Source of the DNA: Gaeumannomyces sp. JS-464
Taxonomy: Eukaryota > Ascomycota > Sordariomycetes > Magnaporthales > Magnaporthaceae
Assembly: GCA_002197995.1 (NCBI GenBank)
Contig: NGZR01000001.1
Location: forward strand, 15,395,501 to 15,459,500
Length of the DNA stretch: 64,000 nt
Reading direction: 5' to 3'
Shown: positions 34,017-45,131 of the stretch, in pieces
Numbering within the stretch: the first letter of the stretch is position 1
Layout of the letters: each line of letters opens with the position of its first letter
Position numbers and translations under genes: made by a program
The notes under the pieces: generated by a model
Database searches by the model: none
Told to the model about the DNA's origin: nothing
What the model saw: only the letters and a program-made list of their open reading frames with translations

Positions 34017-34126
34017 TTTGGAGGCCTGTCCTTGTAAAGTGTCGGCGGAAATAATTGTCAATCTTGTTGGATTGGTTGAGATCTGCACGGTTAGCTAGAC
34101 GTCTGTCTACAAGCATCTTATAGCGG

Positions 34127-34134
34127 AAAAAAAA

Positions 34135-34165
<31 letters not shown>
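34127..34165. repeat. A27-G-A11 homopolymer tract
   Basis: 27 A, one G, 11 A, in the 3' spacer between the convergent SDR and MFS genes. On the MFS strand it is a long T run. Confidence 0.85.
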
Positions 34166-34399
34166 CTGAAATCCGGCAATTGGCCGCAAAGCGTGTTTGG
34201 ACACCGCCCAATCACGTGAATAGGTAGATAAAATGCCTCGCCGTGATGTATTCAACGATGGTGATAGTGCAGATACTGAGCTTTTTATGCTCACTTTCTA
34301 TGGGCTCATCTACCTTGAAATGAGAGAGCAAATGTGACCGCCAAGAAAGGAAAGAAGCGCCGCAGAAGCTAGAACCACTAGCTCATTTCTAGTTTAATT

Positions 34400-35961
34400 T
34401 TACAAGCACCACCTGAAATCAGGCGACGCCGGCCCGTCGCGCAGCTTCTCCGTCGGCACATCGATGGGCCTGACCTTGACGCCCTGGGCCGCGTCGCGTC
34501 TCCTGTTGTCCCACATCATGTACAGGCCTAGCGCGACGGTGAGCAGGCCGCCGAGGTGGTGGCCAGGGCGGGCAGGTACTTTGGCGCGTCCTTGTTGAGG
34601 AAGATGTTTGAGCTGACGACGCCCATCAGGTTGGCGACGGGCACGGCGATGCTGGTCAGGACGACGCGCTTGCCCTCGTGGGCGATGTTGTTGTTGTACA
34701 GCACGTCGAGCAGCACGCTGGGCGCCGACGTGCCCCACGTCATCATGAAGGAGGCGAAGTAAGCCACCATTTGCTGGCTGCCCAGGACGTCGTCGAGCCC
34801 GGCGTAGATGACCATGCCGACGAACGTGAAGAGAAAGCCGAGCGCGACGAAGGGGAAGCGCAAGCGCGTGTAGTCGCTCGCAAACGCCAGCACCAGCAGC
34901 ATGACGGCACCTGTGACGTTGGGAGCGACCGTGTACAGGTTCGTCTTTGCGGGCCCGTAGCCGAGCCGCTGCACGATCTGGGGCAGGAACAGGTTGACCG
35001 ACTGCAGCGGCACGCCGAGGCACATCTGGATGGCGAGGATGAGCCACGAGGTCCAGTGCTTGAAAATGGAGAGCGACTCGCGGATGTTGAGCTTCTCGTT
35101 GACGACGGACGAGCTGTCCATCTGCATGCGGTGATGCGCCAGCCGCCGCTCTCGTCGCTCAGGAAGCGGGCCTCGGACGCGGACCGGGGCAGGTACCAGT
35201 ACGCAAAGATGGAGAAGGCCACGGTGCCCGAGCCCTCGATGATGAACAGGTAGCGCCACGGCTCGAGGGCGCCGCCCTGGATCTGGAAGACGCCAAAGGA
35301 CAGCAGGCCGCCAAAGGCCGACGCGATGCTCTGGGCGGCGTAGAAGATGGCCAGGCGCCGGGCGAGCTCGCCGCGACGGTAGAACATGGTCTGGTAGTAG
35401 ATGACGAGGGGGAAGAAGGCGCTCTCGGCCATGCCCAGGAACCAGCGCAACGCGAAGAGGCCGCTAAAGTTGTGCGTCACCACGACGAGCAGCGTGGCCA
35501 TGCCGAAGCAGAACATCATGCACGGCAGCACGCGGCTCGGGCCGTACTTCTTGCCCACTATGCCAAGGAACGGCGCGGTCAGGACGTAGGGGATGAAGAA
35601 GACGGAGAGCAGGATGTTGTAGTCGTTGCCCTGCAGGTTCAGCGACTTCTCGAGGCCATTGGTCTTTGCGTTGCCCAGGTTGCTCTTGTCGAGAGAGTTG
35701 AAAAGGTACATGATGGACAGGACGGGGAGCAGCCGCAGGTCGAACTTCCAGACCAGTGAGCGTTCCGCCTTGGGGTCGATGTTGAAAGGGTCCGAGGTCG
35801 TGGCGGCGGCGGGCCCAGTGAGGGCGGCGCCGACACCTGTCATACTCTCAGGCTTGCTGTCGGTTGTTGCCTTCTCCGCTGCGTCCACATTCGGTAGGTG
35901 CCTTGTTGGAGGGCGCGGGCAGCCCGTCCTCCTTGCCCCGGGGGTCGGTATTGGCGGACAT
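34400..35961 (-). CDS. MFS transporter, anion:cation symporter (allantoate permease/Dal5-like)
   Basis: A 12-TM plasma-membrane carrier. The start at 35961 (MSANTDPRGKEDG) has a frame break near 35897; an in-frame internal ATG lies at 35843. Family signatures include LVWKFDLRLLPVLSIMYLFNSLDKSNLGNAKT, FFIPYVLTAPFLGIVGKK, RWFLGMAESAFFPLVIYY and FYRRGELARRLAIFYAAQS, and in the second half TNLYTVAPNVTGAVMLL and WGTSAPSVLLDVLYNNN. This DKSN/GNA block and YRRGELARR loop mark the ACS family (allantoate, vitamin and organic-anion carriers). Missing bases occur near 35148 (SDE-RRLAHHRMQ) and 34557 (ATT-LGGLLTVALG). No intron is needed. Corrected length is about 521 residues, normal for the family. Substrate unknown. 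Confidence 0.88.
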
Positions 35962-37842
35962 TGCGATGGCTGTTTTTGTCTCTGCCGTGATCCTAATGTC
36001 GAGTGTGCCCAAGAGCAGTTGTCCAAGGCAGGACGAGGCGGGCAGGGAGAGACAGACAGGGGAAGCGGACTCCGTCCAAAACAAGATTGGTGGGCAGCGT
36101 GCTGCTGTTGTGTGGAGGGGCTTCCTCTAACAAGGGGGAGACGACGGTCAGGGAGGGGAAGGGGACAGCTTCGAAGGACAGAGAGACCGGGGTCCGGAAA
36201 CCTTCTTATACGGCATGCGGGATGCCGCCTACATTCCCGATCGGAGTCGCGCATCCCCAAATCGACCAAAAACTCAGGGACTGGCAGGGCCTGACTGGCA
36301 GGGTCTGGCCATCGTCCGCCGGCCCCTGCCGTCAATATTCACGGGCGCGCTCGCAGCCATGGGCGACGTATCCCCGATTCGTTTCCAGGGTGCTACGTGA
36401 TGTGGGTCGCGCTGCCGTCGTCCGGGGCCGCGCGAGTCACTTGACGGGCGATGTAGCTGCGGTTCGATGGGGAACAACGGCCGGGTTCGGTGTCCTCGTA
36501 GCTGTAATTGGTGGATGAGAAAGAGAGAAGGAGGGGTCAGGCCGGTGGCATCGGAGGCTGCGTGGTGCGCTACATACAATGGCATATGGGGGCGGTGATG
36601 ACGACGGGGATCGGTGCGGTTGAGATAAGAAGATGCCATAGCATAGCGCAATTTCGTGGTATGTGAAACCCCTGTTTTTAGTCTTTTTCCGTTGTCAAAA
36701 GCGTTACCCGAGCAGCCGGGTTTTCGTTATCGCGCCGGCGGGCCCCGCCAACCCAAGCCTTCCCAAGCTCTCAAGGCCGTTATCACGGGCTCGCCGTACG
36801 ATCTGGGTAGTCTATCTCGTTCGGACATGGGTGCCCTCAGCTTGTCCTGTCCGGTCGCGGCCAATCGGCGAGGCGTGGCAGGGAGGGGGCATCTCCGCAG
36901 ACGCCCCGCCGCCGACCCCTTCTCCGCATTTTTCGATACGACAAGGAGCGAGCAATCTGACGCCCGGTGTCGCTATCTTTCTCTTGCCCTGCATGACTGG
37001 CCGAGCTGACTGTCTGGGTTGACTTGTGGAGGCAGCATCTCCGAGGCGCCAGAGACTGGGTCACGGGAATGGACACGTGCTGGAGACTGCTCGAAGAAAG
37101 TCACCCTGAGACCGGTACGGCAAGGGATCTTCCCATGGCAGATAAAATGCTCGCCAGTCCTGTCGGTGGCGGCCTTGGCGCTGCAGGGCTTGTCTTTGAC
37201 CGTTGGAGGCGCATCTGATGGAGGGATGGAGGCGAAAGGACATGCGTGCCTGGTTGGACTGCGTGGCTGTTCAGCCTGCTCTCCATTGGCCTCGGGTTCA
37301 AGCCTTCGTCCCAGGCACGCGAGTCGGGTCGGACAGCCCAGTGCAGAAACTAGAAGGCCACCACGCACGTCTGCTTCGGTCTCCATTGTATGTGTCCTCC
37401 CCGCCAACCTTGGGTGCGTTGATCCGGGCTCGTTTTCGTCGACACGATGGAAGACAACCCCTGCCATTATGTCAGCCGTCTGCATTTCCAAGAGCAACGA
37501 TAGTTCTGCAAACACAACCTGTGACTCAGCACAGCGGCGATCTGCCGTCCGCATGGACATCTGCGGGCCGATCGCGCCACTCACAGGCTCGCCTTCGTGT
37601 GCCGCCGTCGTATATGCAAATAGTGCCAGACTCTGAGTGGGCGTCATCGCTAGCCAAGACCAGCGAAGGTGTTGGCATGGTCTCGCCGATTGCCGACTCT
37701 TGGGGTTAAATGCGGCCATATCGTCCGTTCTCTTAAAGGGCGCCTTAAAAGCCACTGTTCCGGCGCGTTGACAATGCGGACGTCCCCCTCATTCATAGCA
37801 GGAGACCAGCGAAACCTGCGTGAGCATAAGACAGCCGCAGCC
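35962..37842. promoter_or_regulatory. Divergent spacer between the MFS and P450 genes
   Basis: About 1.88 kb between start codons, shared by two metabolism-type genes. Frames on both strands overlap heavily and show no family signature. No specific regulatory motif recognised. Confidence 0.4.
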
Positions 37843-39877
37843 ATGGACCTCAACATCATAGCCATCGTTTCGGCCCTGGAGACAGCCGTGCTCTTGCCCA
37901 AGGGCGACCTCTTTGGGGTGCCAGCGGTTAAGGTCTGGCTTGGGCTGGTCCTAGCGCAGTGCATTCTAGCCAAAATGTACAGCATCTTCATATATCCCCA
38001 TTTCGTGTCGCCGCTGCGACATCTCCCAGGCCCAAAGGTATAGAAAGATGAAGGAGGTCTGCCACGGCTAGGCTCGAGAGTTGTTTCGGTCCTCGGGCTG
38101 TCTGTTGGAGGCGTCGAGCCTGAGCTAACCGCCGGAGCGCTTCGCAACTAGGATAACCACTTCTTCGTCGGGCAAACGGCCAGGCTGATGATGGCGGCAA
38201 GCCCGCACGCTTTGTATGAAGAGTGGACCCGGAAATGGCCTGATGCACCTTTCATCCGGCAGCTCAGCGTCGCCAACCAGGAGCTTCTTATCGTCAATAA
38301 CCTCGCAGCGCAGCGGGAGTGCTTGGGGACCCACGGCAACGATTTTGCCAAATCCGCTCTCTTCGACAAGTTGTTTGGCGAGATCATCCCGGGCGGGCTA
38401 CTCTTCACCAAAGGGGAAGAACACAAGAGGCGTAGGCGGGCGCTGGCTGGGCCCATGTCCCTCCCCAAGACCCGGAGGCTGGTGCCTGTCTTTCAAGAGA
38501 AGGCGAGAGGCTGGGTCAACTTTCTTCAGTCTGAGTTGGACGCTGGGGGCGACGGCGTCTGGGAAGGTGGGTGAGATTACAAGCTACCCCAGCCCAGGAC
38601 AACGAGCCCTACTGAGATCAGAGTCCTCACACGGAGTGTGATTAGTCGAGCCTAGTATGCACAAGCTCCTTCTGGAAATGATCGTGGTCACTGCCCTTGG
38701 GGTGGAGCTGGCACAGATGGAGTCGCCATCGTCGATGAGCTTCGCCGAGGCCTATCACAGTCTCTTGCAGCCATCGAAGCTCAGTATGATAATATGGCTT
38801 ATGAATGCGAGATTCCCCCTGCGGTGGCTACCTTGAAGAGCAACAAGACGTGGCTCGAAGCGAACGCCACGATACAGAGCATGATCAAAGGTGTGGTACA
38901 CAGGCGGGCCGAGGAGCTGAGGGCCGTCGACCGCAAGCGTGAGGTCGGAGAGGATCTGGCCGATACACGCCGCGATATCGCGACTTTCATGCTTGAGGAG
39001 TCTCTTTTCGGGACAGGCGAACTTAGCGAGTCCGAAATTGCCAATGGGGTGAGTCTTGCCTCACCTTTTCCCCAAGACGGAGTGCTGCAAATGTCCAGCT
39101 CGACGTTAACCAGGCCCTGGAAACGACGACAGCTCCTCGAACTCGTCGGTGCGGGTAAGCTTTTGTCGACACCACTTGCCCAAGGTTCGCAGACACTCTC
39201 GTTACTGACAGAAGGTCTTGCTCACAGGACACGACACGTCGTCTTCCGCCCTGACGTGGACTATCTATGAACTAGCAGCAAGGCCAGAGGTGCAGGAGCG
39301 ATGCAGGGCCGAGATTTTGGCGGCTGTAGACGATATCGACGCGGGGATGCTCGAGAACCTGGCCTACTTGGACAAGGTCATCAAAGAGGTCTTGAGGATG
39401 TTTTCACCAAGTAAGTGCCGGATCGTATCAGCCAGCTGTGGCGGCCAGACGGCCAGGCAGCCAGCCACCTTACTAACCAGCCTGACCGTAGCGATTGTTT
39501 CTTTCCGAGAAGCAGCGAAGGACATGGTGATCGAAGGGGTCCCGATCGCCAAGGGTACCTCGATTGTCATATCGCCGGCCAACATCGGACGCAACACCAA
39601 TGTTTGGGGTCCTGACGCAGACACCTTCGATCCAGACCGCTGGGGCAGGCTAGAAGGCGACGCAACCAGCCCCTATGCGTTCGGTGCTTTTAATAACGGC
39701 CCGCGCATCTGCCCGGGCAGGCAGCAGGCAATGCTCCAAATCAAGGCGATCCTGTGCGGGTTGCTTCGCGTCTTTCGCCTCGAGCCGGTCGACACCACCC
39801 CAAAATTCCAGAACCCGGCGGTGATGCTGAAGCCCCAGGGCCAGCTGAGGGTCAGGGCGCAGCGACTGGAGTTGTAG
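37843..39877 (+). CDS. Cytochrome P450 monooxygenase
   Basis: A membrane-anchored haem monooxygenase. Exons: 37843-38037, 38152-38566, 38646-39048, 39133-39154 (only 22 nt), 39228-39410, 39492-39877, with introns of 114, 79, 84, 73 and 81 bp. The N-terminal helix (VKVWLGLVLAQCILAKMYSIFIY) is followed by the Pro-rich hinge LRHLPGPK. The I-helix oxygen-binding motif AGHDTSS spans the exon 4/5 junction. ExxR is KEVLRMF, PERF-like FDPDRW, and the haem-binding loop FNNGPRICPG carries the cysteine ligand. One missing base near 38832 (RWLP-LKSNKTW) breaks exon 3. With it the total is exactly 535 codons including stop. It resembles large fungal P450 groups used in secondary metabolism and xenobiotic oxidation; no subfamily assigned. 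Confidence 0.91.
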
Positions 39878-40762
39878 CCTGGAGATCCGACATCTGGCGA
39901 CGTCTCTGGGCAGCAGGAGAAGGCCACAGAGGCGCAAGGGCTGAGTCACCTTGCGCCTTTCGAGGAAGACAACGGGAATCTGTGGAAAGATCACGGCTGG
40001 CTTGAGGCCAGCTGGCCTGATACTTTTGTTGCATTCTCGACGTGTGAACGAGGGCCCGGAAAGCCAGGGGATTCACGTAACAAGTGACTAAAAGAATCGC
40101 ACCGATCTGTCTGGAATTACATGATGCCGAGCCTTGAAGCGCTCCCATTCGCCGTGTACTGTCAGTGCTGGCACTGTCCAGTCGCGCCTCAGCTCTTTTT
40201 GCTGCCATCGTGGGGTGGAGGTGGATCCGATCGCCCGCAGCTTCCGCCAATCACCATCCAAATTGGGGCACCACGGAGGCAGTGCGCTCCTTCTCGAGTG
40301 GTGTCTTTTCGATGACCACAGGTGCACAGGTGTCCTTTTGGACGGATGGGGGGCTGGACAGGGGCAGGCTGCGTGCTGTAGGCAGTGTAGCGCACACATT
40401 GCACCACACCGTCTGCCAGGCACGGCAGGAATGCAGGGCCCTGTCCAGCCACACGGCGCTGGCGGCTCAGCTTGAGGCCACATCACAGCTTGGCGGGCCA
40501 TTGACGTGACGCCCTATTTGGACCTCCGCCCGCCGCCCTCCACCACCTTGGTTTTGTGGTGGTTTTTTTTCCCCTTCACCGATGAACTCGAGCGAGCAGT
40601 TGCGGTTTGGCCTGCAGCAACGAACGTAGACTTTCCGATCCGTGGGCGCGCAATTGCTGGCCCAATATAGCCTACCCTTTCCTAGCCTCCAGTCCTCTCA
40701 AATCTTTGATCTCGCTAGACGGCCCTGCAAGCACGGATACCCCGCCGACGGCTGCCGCCGCC
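39878..40762. promoter_or_regulatory. Spacer between P450 and LHS1, LHS1 promoter
   Basis: 885 bp between the P450 stop and the LHS1 start. It holds a candidate stress site at 40502-40509 and a T run near 40562. An in-frame extension upstream of the LHS1 ATG (from 40607) lacks a signal peptide and is treated as leader. Confidence 0.45.
40502..40509 (+). promoter_or_regulatory. TGACGTGA box, possible unfolded-protein-response or CRE-like site
   Basis: TGACGTGA lies about 255 bp upstream of the LHS1 start. It matches the ACGT-core UPR element known from animal ER-chaperone promoters, and bZIP factors of the Hac1 type bind ACGT-core sites. An ER chaperone is a natural target. One short match is weak evidence. 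Confidence 0.3.
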
Positions 40763-43700
40763 ATGGCGAAAGCACCCATGACGCCTCTCCTGAGGCTGCT
40801 CTGCTCCGTCTTCCTCTTTTCCTCCAATGTACTGGCCGTGTCAGCCGTGCTGGGCATCGATCTGGGCACCGAGTACTTCAAGGCCTCGCTAGTAAAGCCC
40901 GGCATCCCCCTCGACATCGTCCTGACCAAGGACTCGCGCCGCAAGGAGGCCTCGGCCGTCGCCTTCAAGCCCCCGCAAAATGGCCCCAAGCCCAAGTCCT
41001 ACCCCGAGCGCGCCTATGGCTCCGACGCCATGGCCCTGTCCGCCCGCTACCCCGGCGACGTTTACCCGAACCTGAAGACCCTCCTGGGCCTGCCTACCGA
41101 CACCGCCGTCGTCACCGAGTACGCCGCCCGACACCCGGCGCTGCAGCTCGGTACCCACAACCTGCGCAAGACCGCCACCTTCAAGAGCCCCGGCGCCTTC
41201 ACCCCGGACGAGGAGCCGTTCCTCGTCGAGGAGCTGCTGGCCATGGAGCTCCAGAGCATCCAGAAGAACGCCGAGGCCATGGCCGGCTCCACCGTCCGTT
41301 CCGCCGTCATCACGGTCCCGCCGTTCTTCACCGCCGAGGAGAAGCGCGCTGTTGAGCTCGCCGCTGATCTAGCCGGCCTGCGTGTTCTGTCCCTCATCAG
41401 CGACGGGCTCGCTGTCGGTCTCCACTACGCCACCAGCCGCACTTTCCCCAACATCAACCAGGGGGCCAAGCCCGAGCATCACATGGTCTTCGACATGGGT
41501 GCCGGGTCCTCCAAGGCCACCATCATGAAGTTCCAGAGCCGTACCGTTAAGGACGTCGGCAAATTCAACAAGACGGTCCAAGAGATCCAGGTCCTGGGCA
41601 GCGGCTGGGACCGCACTCTGGGTGGAGACGCCCTCAACTATCTGATCCTGGACGACATGGTGGCCAAGTTCACCGAGTCGCCCGCCGCCAAGAAGGTCTC
41701 TGCTACCGTCGCCGACGTCAAGGCTCACGGCCGCGCCATCGCAAAACTGACCAAGGAGGCTGAGCGAGTGAGGCACGTCCTGAGCGCCAACCAAAACACA
41801 GGCGCTAGCTTCGAGGGGCTATACGAGGACGTTGACTTCAGATACAAGCTCGAGCGCGCCGACTTTGAGACGATGGCCCAGGAGCACGCCAAGCGCGTCG
41901 TCGCTGTCGTTAAGGAGGCTCTCGACAAGGCCGCTCTCGACGCCAGCCAGCTGGACTCGGTCATCCTCCACGGCGGCGCGACTCGCACGCCCTTTGTCCA
42001 GCAGGAGCTGGAGAAACTCTTCAAGGCCGAGAAGCTGCGGAGCAATGTCAACGCCGACGAGGCCGCCGTATTCGGCGCTGGCTTCAGAGCGGCTGAGATC
42101 AGCCCGAGCTTCCGTGTCAAGGAGATCCGGGTTGCGGACGGCAACTCTTACACCACGGGCATGAGGTGGCAGAGCCAGTCTGGCAAGGCTCAGCATCAGC
42201 GTCTTTGGACGAGCGTTGCGCAGATTGGCGGCCCGGCCAAGGAGCTCACCTTTACGAACAAGGAGGACTTCACGGTGGACTTTTACCAGCAGCTCCCGCC
42301 CCTGGCGCCCGAGTCTGGCTCCGACGCCGAGGCCATCACCAAGGTGCTTACTACCAAGAACCTGACGGCCACCGTCGCCGAGCTCAAGGAGAAGTACTCG
42401 TGTGAGCCCGCGGATATTCAGTTTAAGGTCAGCGTGAAGCTGAGCGCAGACAATGGCGAGGTCGAGGTGACCAAGGCCGCTCTTCAATGCGAGATTGAGG
42501 TCCAGGAGAAGGAGGGCTTTGTTGATGGCGTCAAGAATCTCTTCGGGTTCGGCAAGAAGGACGACCAGAAGCCCATTGACGGCGAGGCCTCTAGCAGCTC
42601 CTCTTCGTCATCAACCAAGTCGAGCTCTACATCCTCCAAGGGATCCAGCAGCTCTTCCGCCACGGGCTCTTCTGCGTCTGCCGCCGCTTCGGAGGCTGCA
42701 AACAAGATTGTGAAGAAGACTGTGTCGATCCCCGTCCAGCACGAGCTGACGAAGGCGGGTATTCCGCAACTGTCCAAGGCGGACCTAACAGCGCTCAAGA
42801 ACCGTCTGAAGGCTTTTGAGGCCTCGGATAAGGCACGCATTCAGAGGGATGAGGCCCTCAACCAGCTCGAGGGGTTCACGTACCGCTCCAGGGACTTGCT
42901 TGAGAACGACGACTTCATCAAAGCCTCAACCGTCACCGAGCGTTCTAGCCTCGAGAAGCTGGCCAGCGATGCCAGCGAATGGCTTTACGGTGATGGCGCC
43001 GATGCTAGCAAGGAGGAACTCAAGAAGCGTCTCAAGGACCTGACTACCATTGTCGACCCGATCCAGAGCAGGATCGAGGAAAGCCGGAAGAGGCCAGAGC
43101 TCATCACTGGCCTCAAGGATGCGCTGGAGCAGACGGTCAAGTTTGTTGGAAATATCAAGAAGGAAATTTCCGACTACGAAGCCTTCAAATCGGCAGAGGC
43201 CGCCTCGTCGTCGGCCACATCTGAGTCTTCCTCGACGACAACGCCCGCCCCGTCAAAAGGCGACTTTGACGACCTGGAGGATGATGACGCCAAGTCAACG
43301 ACCAAGACGCCGACCATGGATGATATCGTCAAGGAGCGTGGACCCGTCCCGCCCCTGTACACGATGGAGGACCTTGTCGAACTCGAGGAGCTGCACGATA
43401 AGATCAAGTCGTGGTTGGAGGGCAAGGAGGCGGAGCAGAAGAAGCTGGCGGAGACAGATAACCCTGTCCTCCTTGTCAGTGATCTGACCTCGTGGCGGGC
43501 CAAGCTTGACAAGGCCGGTATGGCTCTGACGATGAAGGGGGTTAAGAACTTTGAGGCGAAGAAGAAGAAGACACCGCCCAAGAGCAAGCCCAAGAAGGCG
43601 GCCAAGAAGGGCAAGGGTGACGACGACAAGAAGGAGCCGGTCAAGATCGAGCTCGGCAAGGACGGCAAGATGCCGACGCAGGAGGAGCTTCAGGAGCTCC

Positions 43701-43797
43701 TGAGGCAGATGGGAGTGGACCCCAACGCCGAGGATGGGAAGATGAGCAAGGAGGGGAAGGCTCCAAGGAGAAGACGAGGGCTCACGAGGAGCTATAA
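40763..43797 (+). CDS. lhs1: ER-lumenal Hsp70-family chaperone LHS1 (GRP170/HYOU1 type)
   Basis: Large Hsp70/Hsp110-like nucleotide-exchange chaperone for BiP in the ER lumen. I chose the ATG at 40763 because it opens a signal peptide (LLRLLCSVFLFSSNVLAVSA) directly before the ATPase domain (VLGIDLGTEYFKASLVKPG). ATPase blocks include GSTVRSAVITVPPFF, VLSLISDGLAVGLHYA, FDMGAGSSKATI and VILHGGATRTPFVQ. A Ser-rich loop (about residues 610-640) and a long helical C-terminal domain with an acidic Ser/Thr insert follow. In the straight frame the protein ends oddly (KGEYIWTI, stop at 43822). One base missing in the G run near 43757 shifts it to ...KTRAHEEL-stop at 43795-43797, an ER-retention signal of the HDEL type. 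That gives 1,011 residues, without introns. Confidence 0.93.
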
Positions 43798-44512
43798 GGG
43801 TGAATATATATGGACAATATGAAAGAGACGGGGAGGGGATGGGAGGAAGAAAATGGGCAAGCGTGCGATGTGATGATGCATTTTCCTCGATAACCCACGG
43901 AGTTTACAGGCATACAGGGAGGTAGATCTGGAAGAACATGAATGATACAAGGCCAATTTCTTTTCACCGTTTTTCCGTGCTTGTATTTATAAGCCATTTG
44001 CAGCCATATGATAGCCGTGCCCTGTTCCATTATCCACCAGCTTTAAAAACAAGCTGACTGACCACATCCTACCCAGCTGCTAGCTGCCCACCTGCCCACC
44101 TGCTGGCAAACAGAAGGGTCAACGGACTATCCAATGCTTCATAACCCACACTGCAGTACACGAAGGTGTGAGGTCGGGTAGATTAGATTCGCGGCGATGG
44201 CGGTGCCTGTGAGGGACGCGGCTGGGTCCTGGCGCTTGATCTTGCGATGTACCAACGCGAGCGAGCTATCGCCTCCGCTGCGGATCTCCGAGATCTCCTG
44301 CGTTTCCTTGGCAGGGCCGGCGCTGTTATAAGAGATGAGGTGAATCGACATAGTATCAAGTTCAGCAACGGAGGCGGACAAGGCAAAGGCCAAATAGGCG
44401 TATGCTTAAGTAAGGGTTTTTTTTTCTTTTTAAAGCCAGATATTGTGGAAAGTCGACGCTTGGAACCCGCAAACAATAAAAAAACATTTTACGCCGTGAC
44501 CACTTTTAAGTG
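43798..44512. other. 3' region of LHS1 up to the AT-rich boundary
   Basis: About 0.7 kb of ordinary composition with polyadenylation-like AT-rich stretches and tandem CACCTGC-type copies near 44090. No gene supported. Confidence 0.5.
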
Positions 44513-44769
44513 AAAGCTTTAAATGTGAAAAAAGGTGTAAAGTTATTTCAGGTTCGCAATAGCTAAAAAACACAGCGACCAAAGCTTTTATTATATTAAC
44601 AATTTTTATAAACAGAACATTGTTAAACCTTTTGCACGAGTGCAGCTGTCAACCCTTTTAAAAGAACTTAAATTTAACAACGAAATCGGAATTTTCGATA
44701 TCGACTCGCTTCTAAGCCGATGTCGTAAAAAACGTGCGTTAATAACGCGGTTTTTAAATTAATAATCGC

Positions 44770-44890
44770 TAATTTTAAATTTCTGGTTAAATGGTACGGT
44801 TTTACAATAAATTTTTATAAAGCGATTATAAGCGCGACGAAACGAAAGAAACGATAATATAAAACCGACGCGTTATTATTAAAAATAAAA
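44770..44890 (+). pseudogene. Ty3/gypsy RNase H tail relic
   Basis: Just before the LTR-like repeat at 44898, the + strand reads MVRFYNKFL.SDYKRDETK and a few codons later NRR. This matches in layout the RNase H end of fungal gypsy pol (WA.FL...Y..G.EN..AD.LSRR). It corresponds to the clearer copy at 62534-62612. Short and degenerate. Confidence 0.4.
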
Positions 44891-44897
44891 TAAAAAC

Positions 44898-45131
44898 CGT
44901 TAATCCATGTGATTTAACGCGTGCATTAAAAAAGGCCCACGCTTCGTGGAGCAGCAGGCTTAAAAGCCGTGCGCTTTTACGAGCTTATAAAAAGGGATTT
45001 TACGATCCCCTTTTTATAATTAGATTTTAAAAAAACATGCATTATTATAAACCTTTTATTCCAAATTTATAAATTTTTGTTTATTCCTTTTGGAAATCTC
45101 CGTGCTTATAAAAGTACCACTCCTATTAACA
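44898..45131 (+). repeat. LTR-like repeat, copy 1 (about 234 bp)
   Basis: Starts CGTTAATCCATGTGATTTA and ends CTCCTATTAACA. It aligns over its full length with 62636-62871 (TGTTAATCCACG... CTTACTAACA). Shared landmarks include GCCCACGCTTCGT, CCGTGCGCTT, ACGAGCTTATAAAA, ACATGCATTATTA and CCGTGCTTATAAAAGTAC. Differences are mainly C/T and G/A. The TG(T/C)TA...TAACA ends suit an LTR. Confidence 0.7.

Noticed and set aside
40607..40762. N-terminal extension of LHS1 from an upstream in-frame ATG
   Set aside because: The extension lacks signal-peptide character; the ATG at 40763 gives a proper ER signal directly before the ATPase domain.
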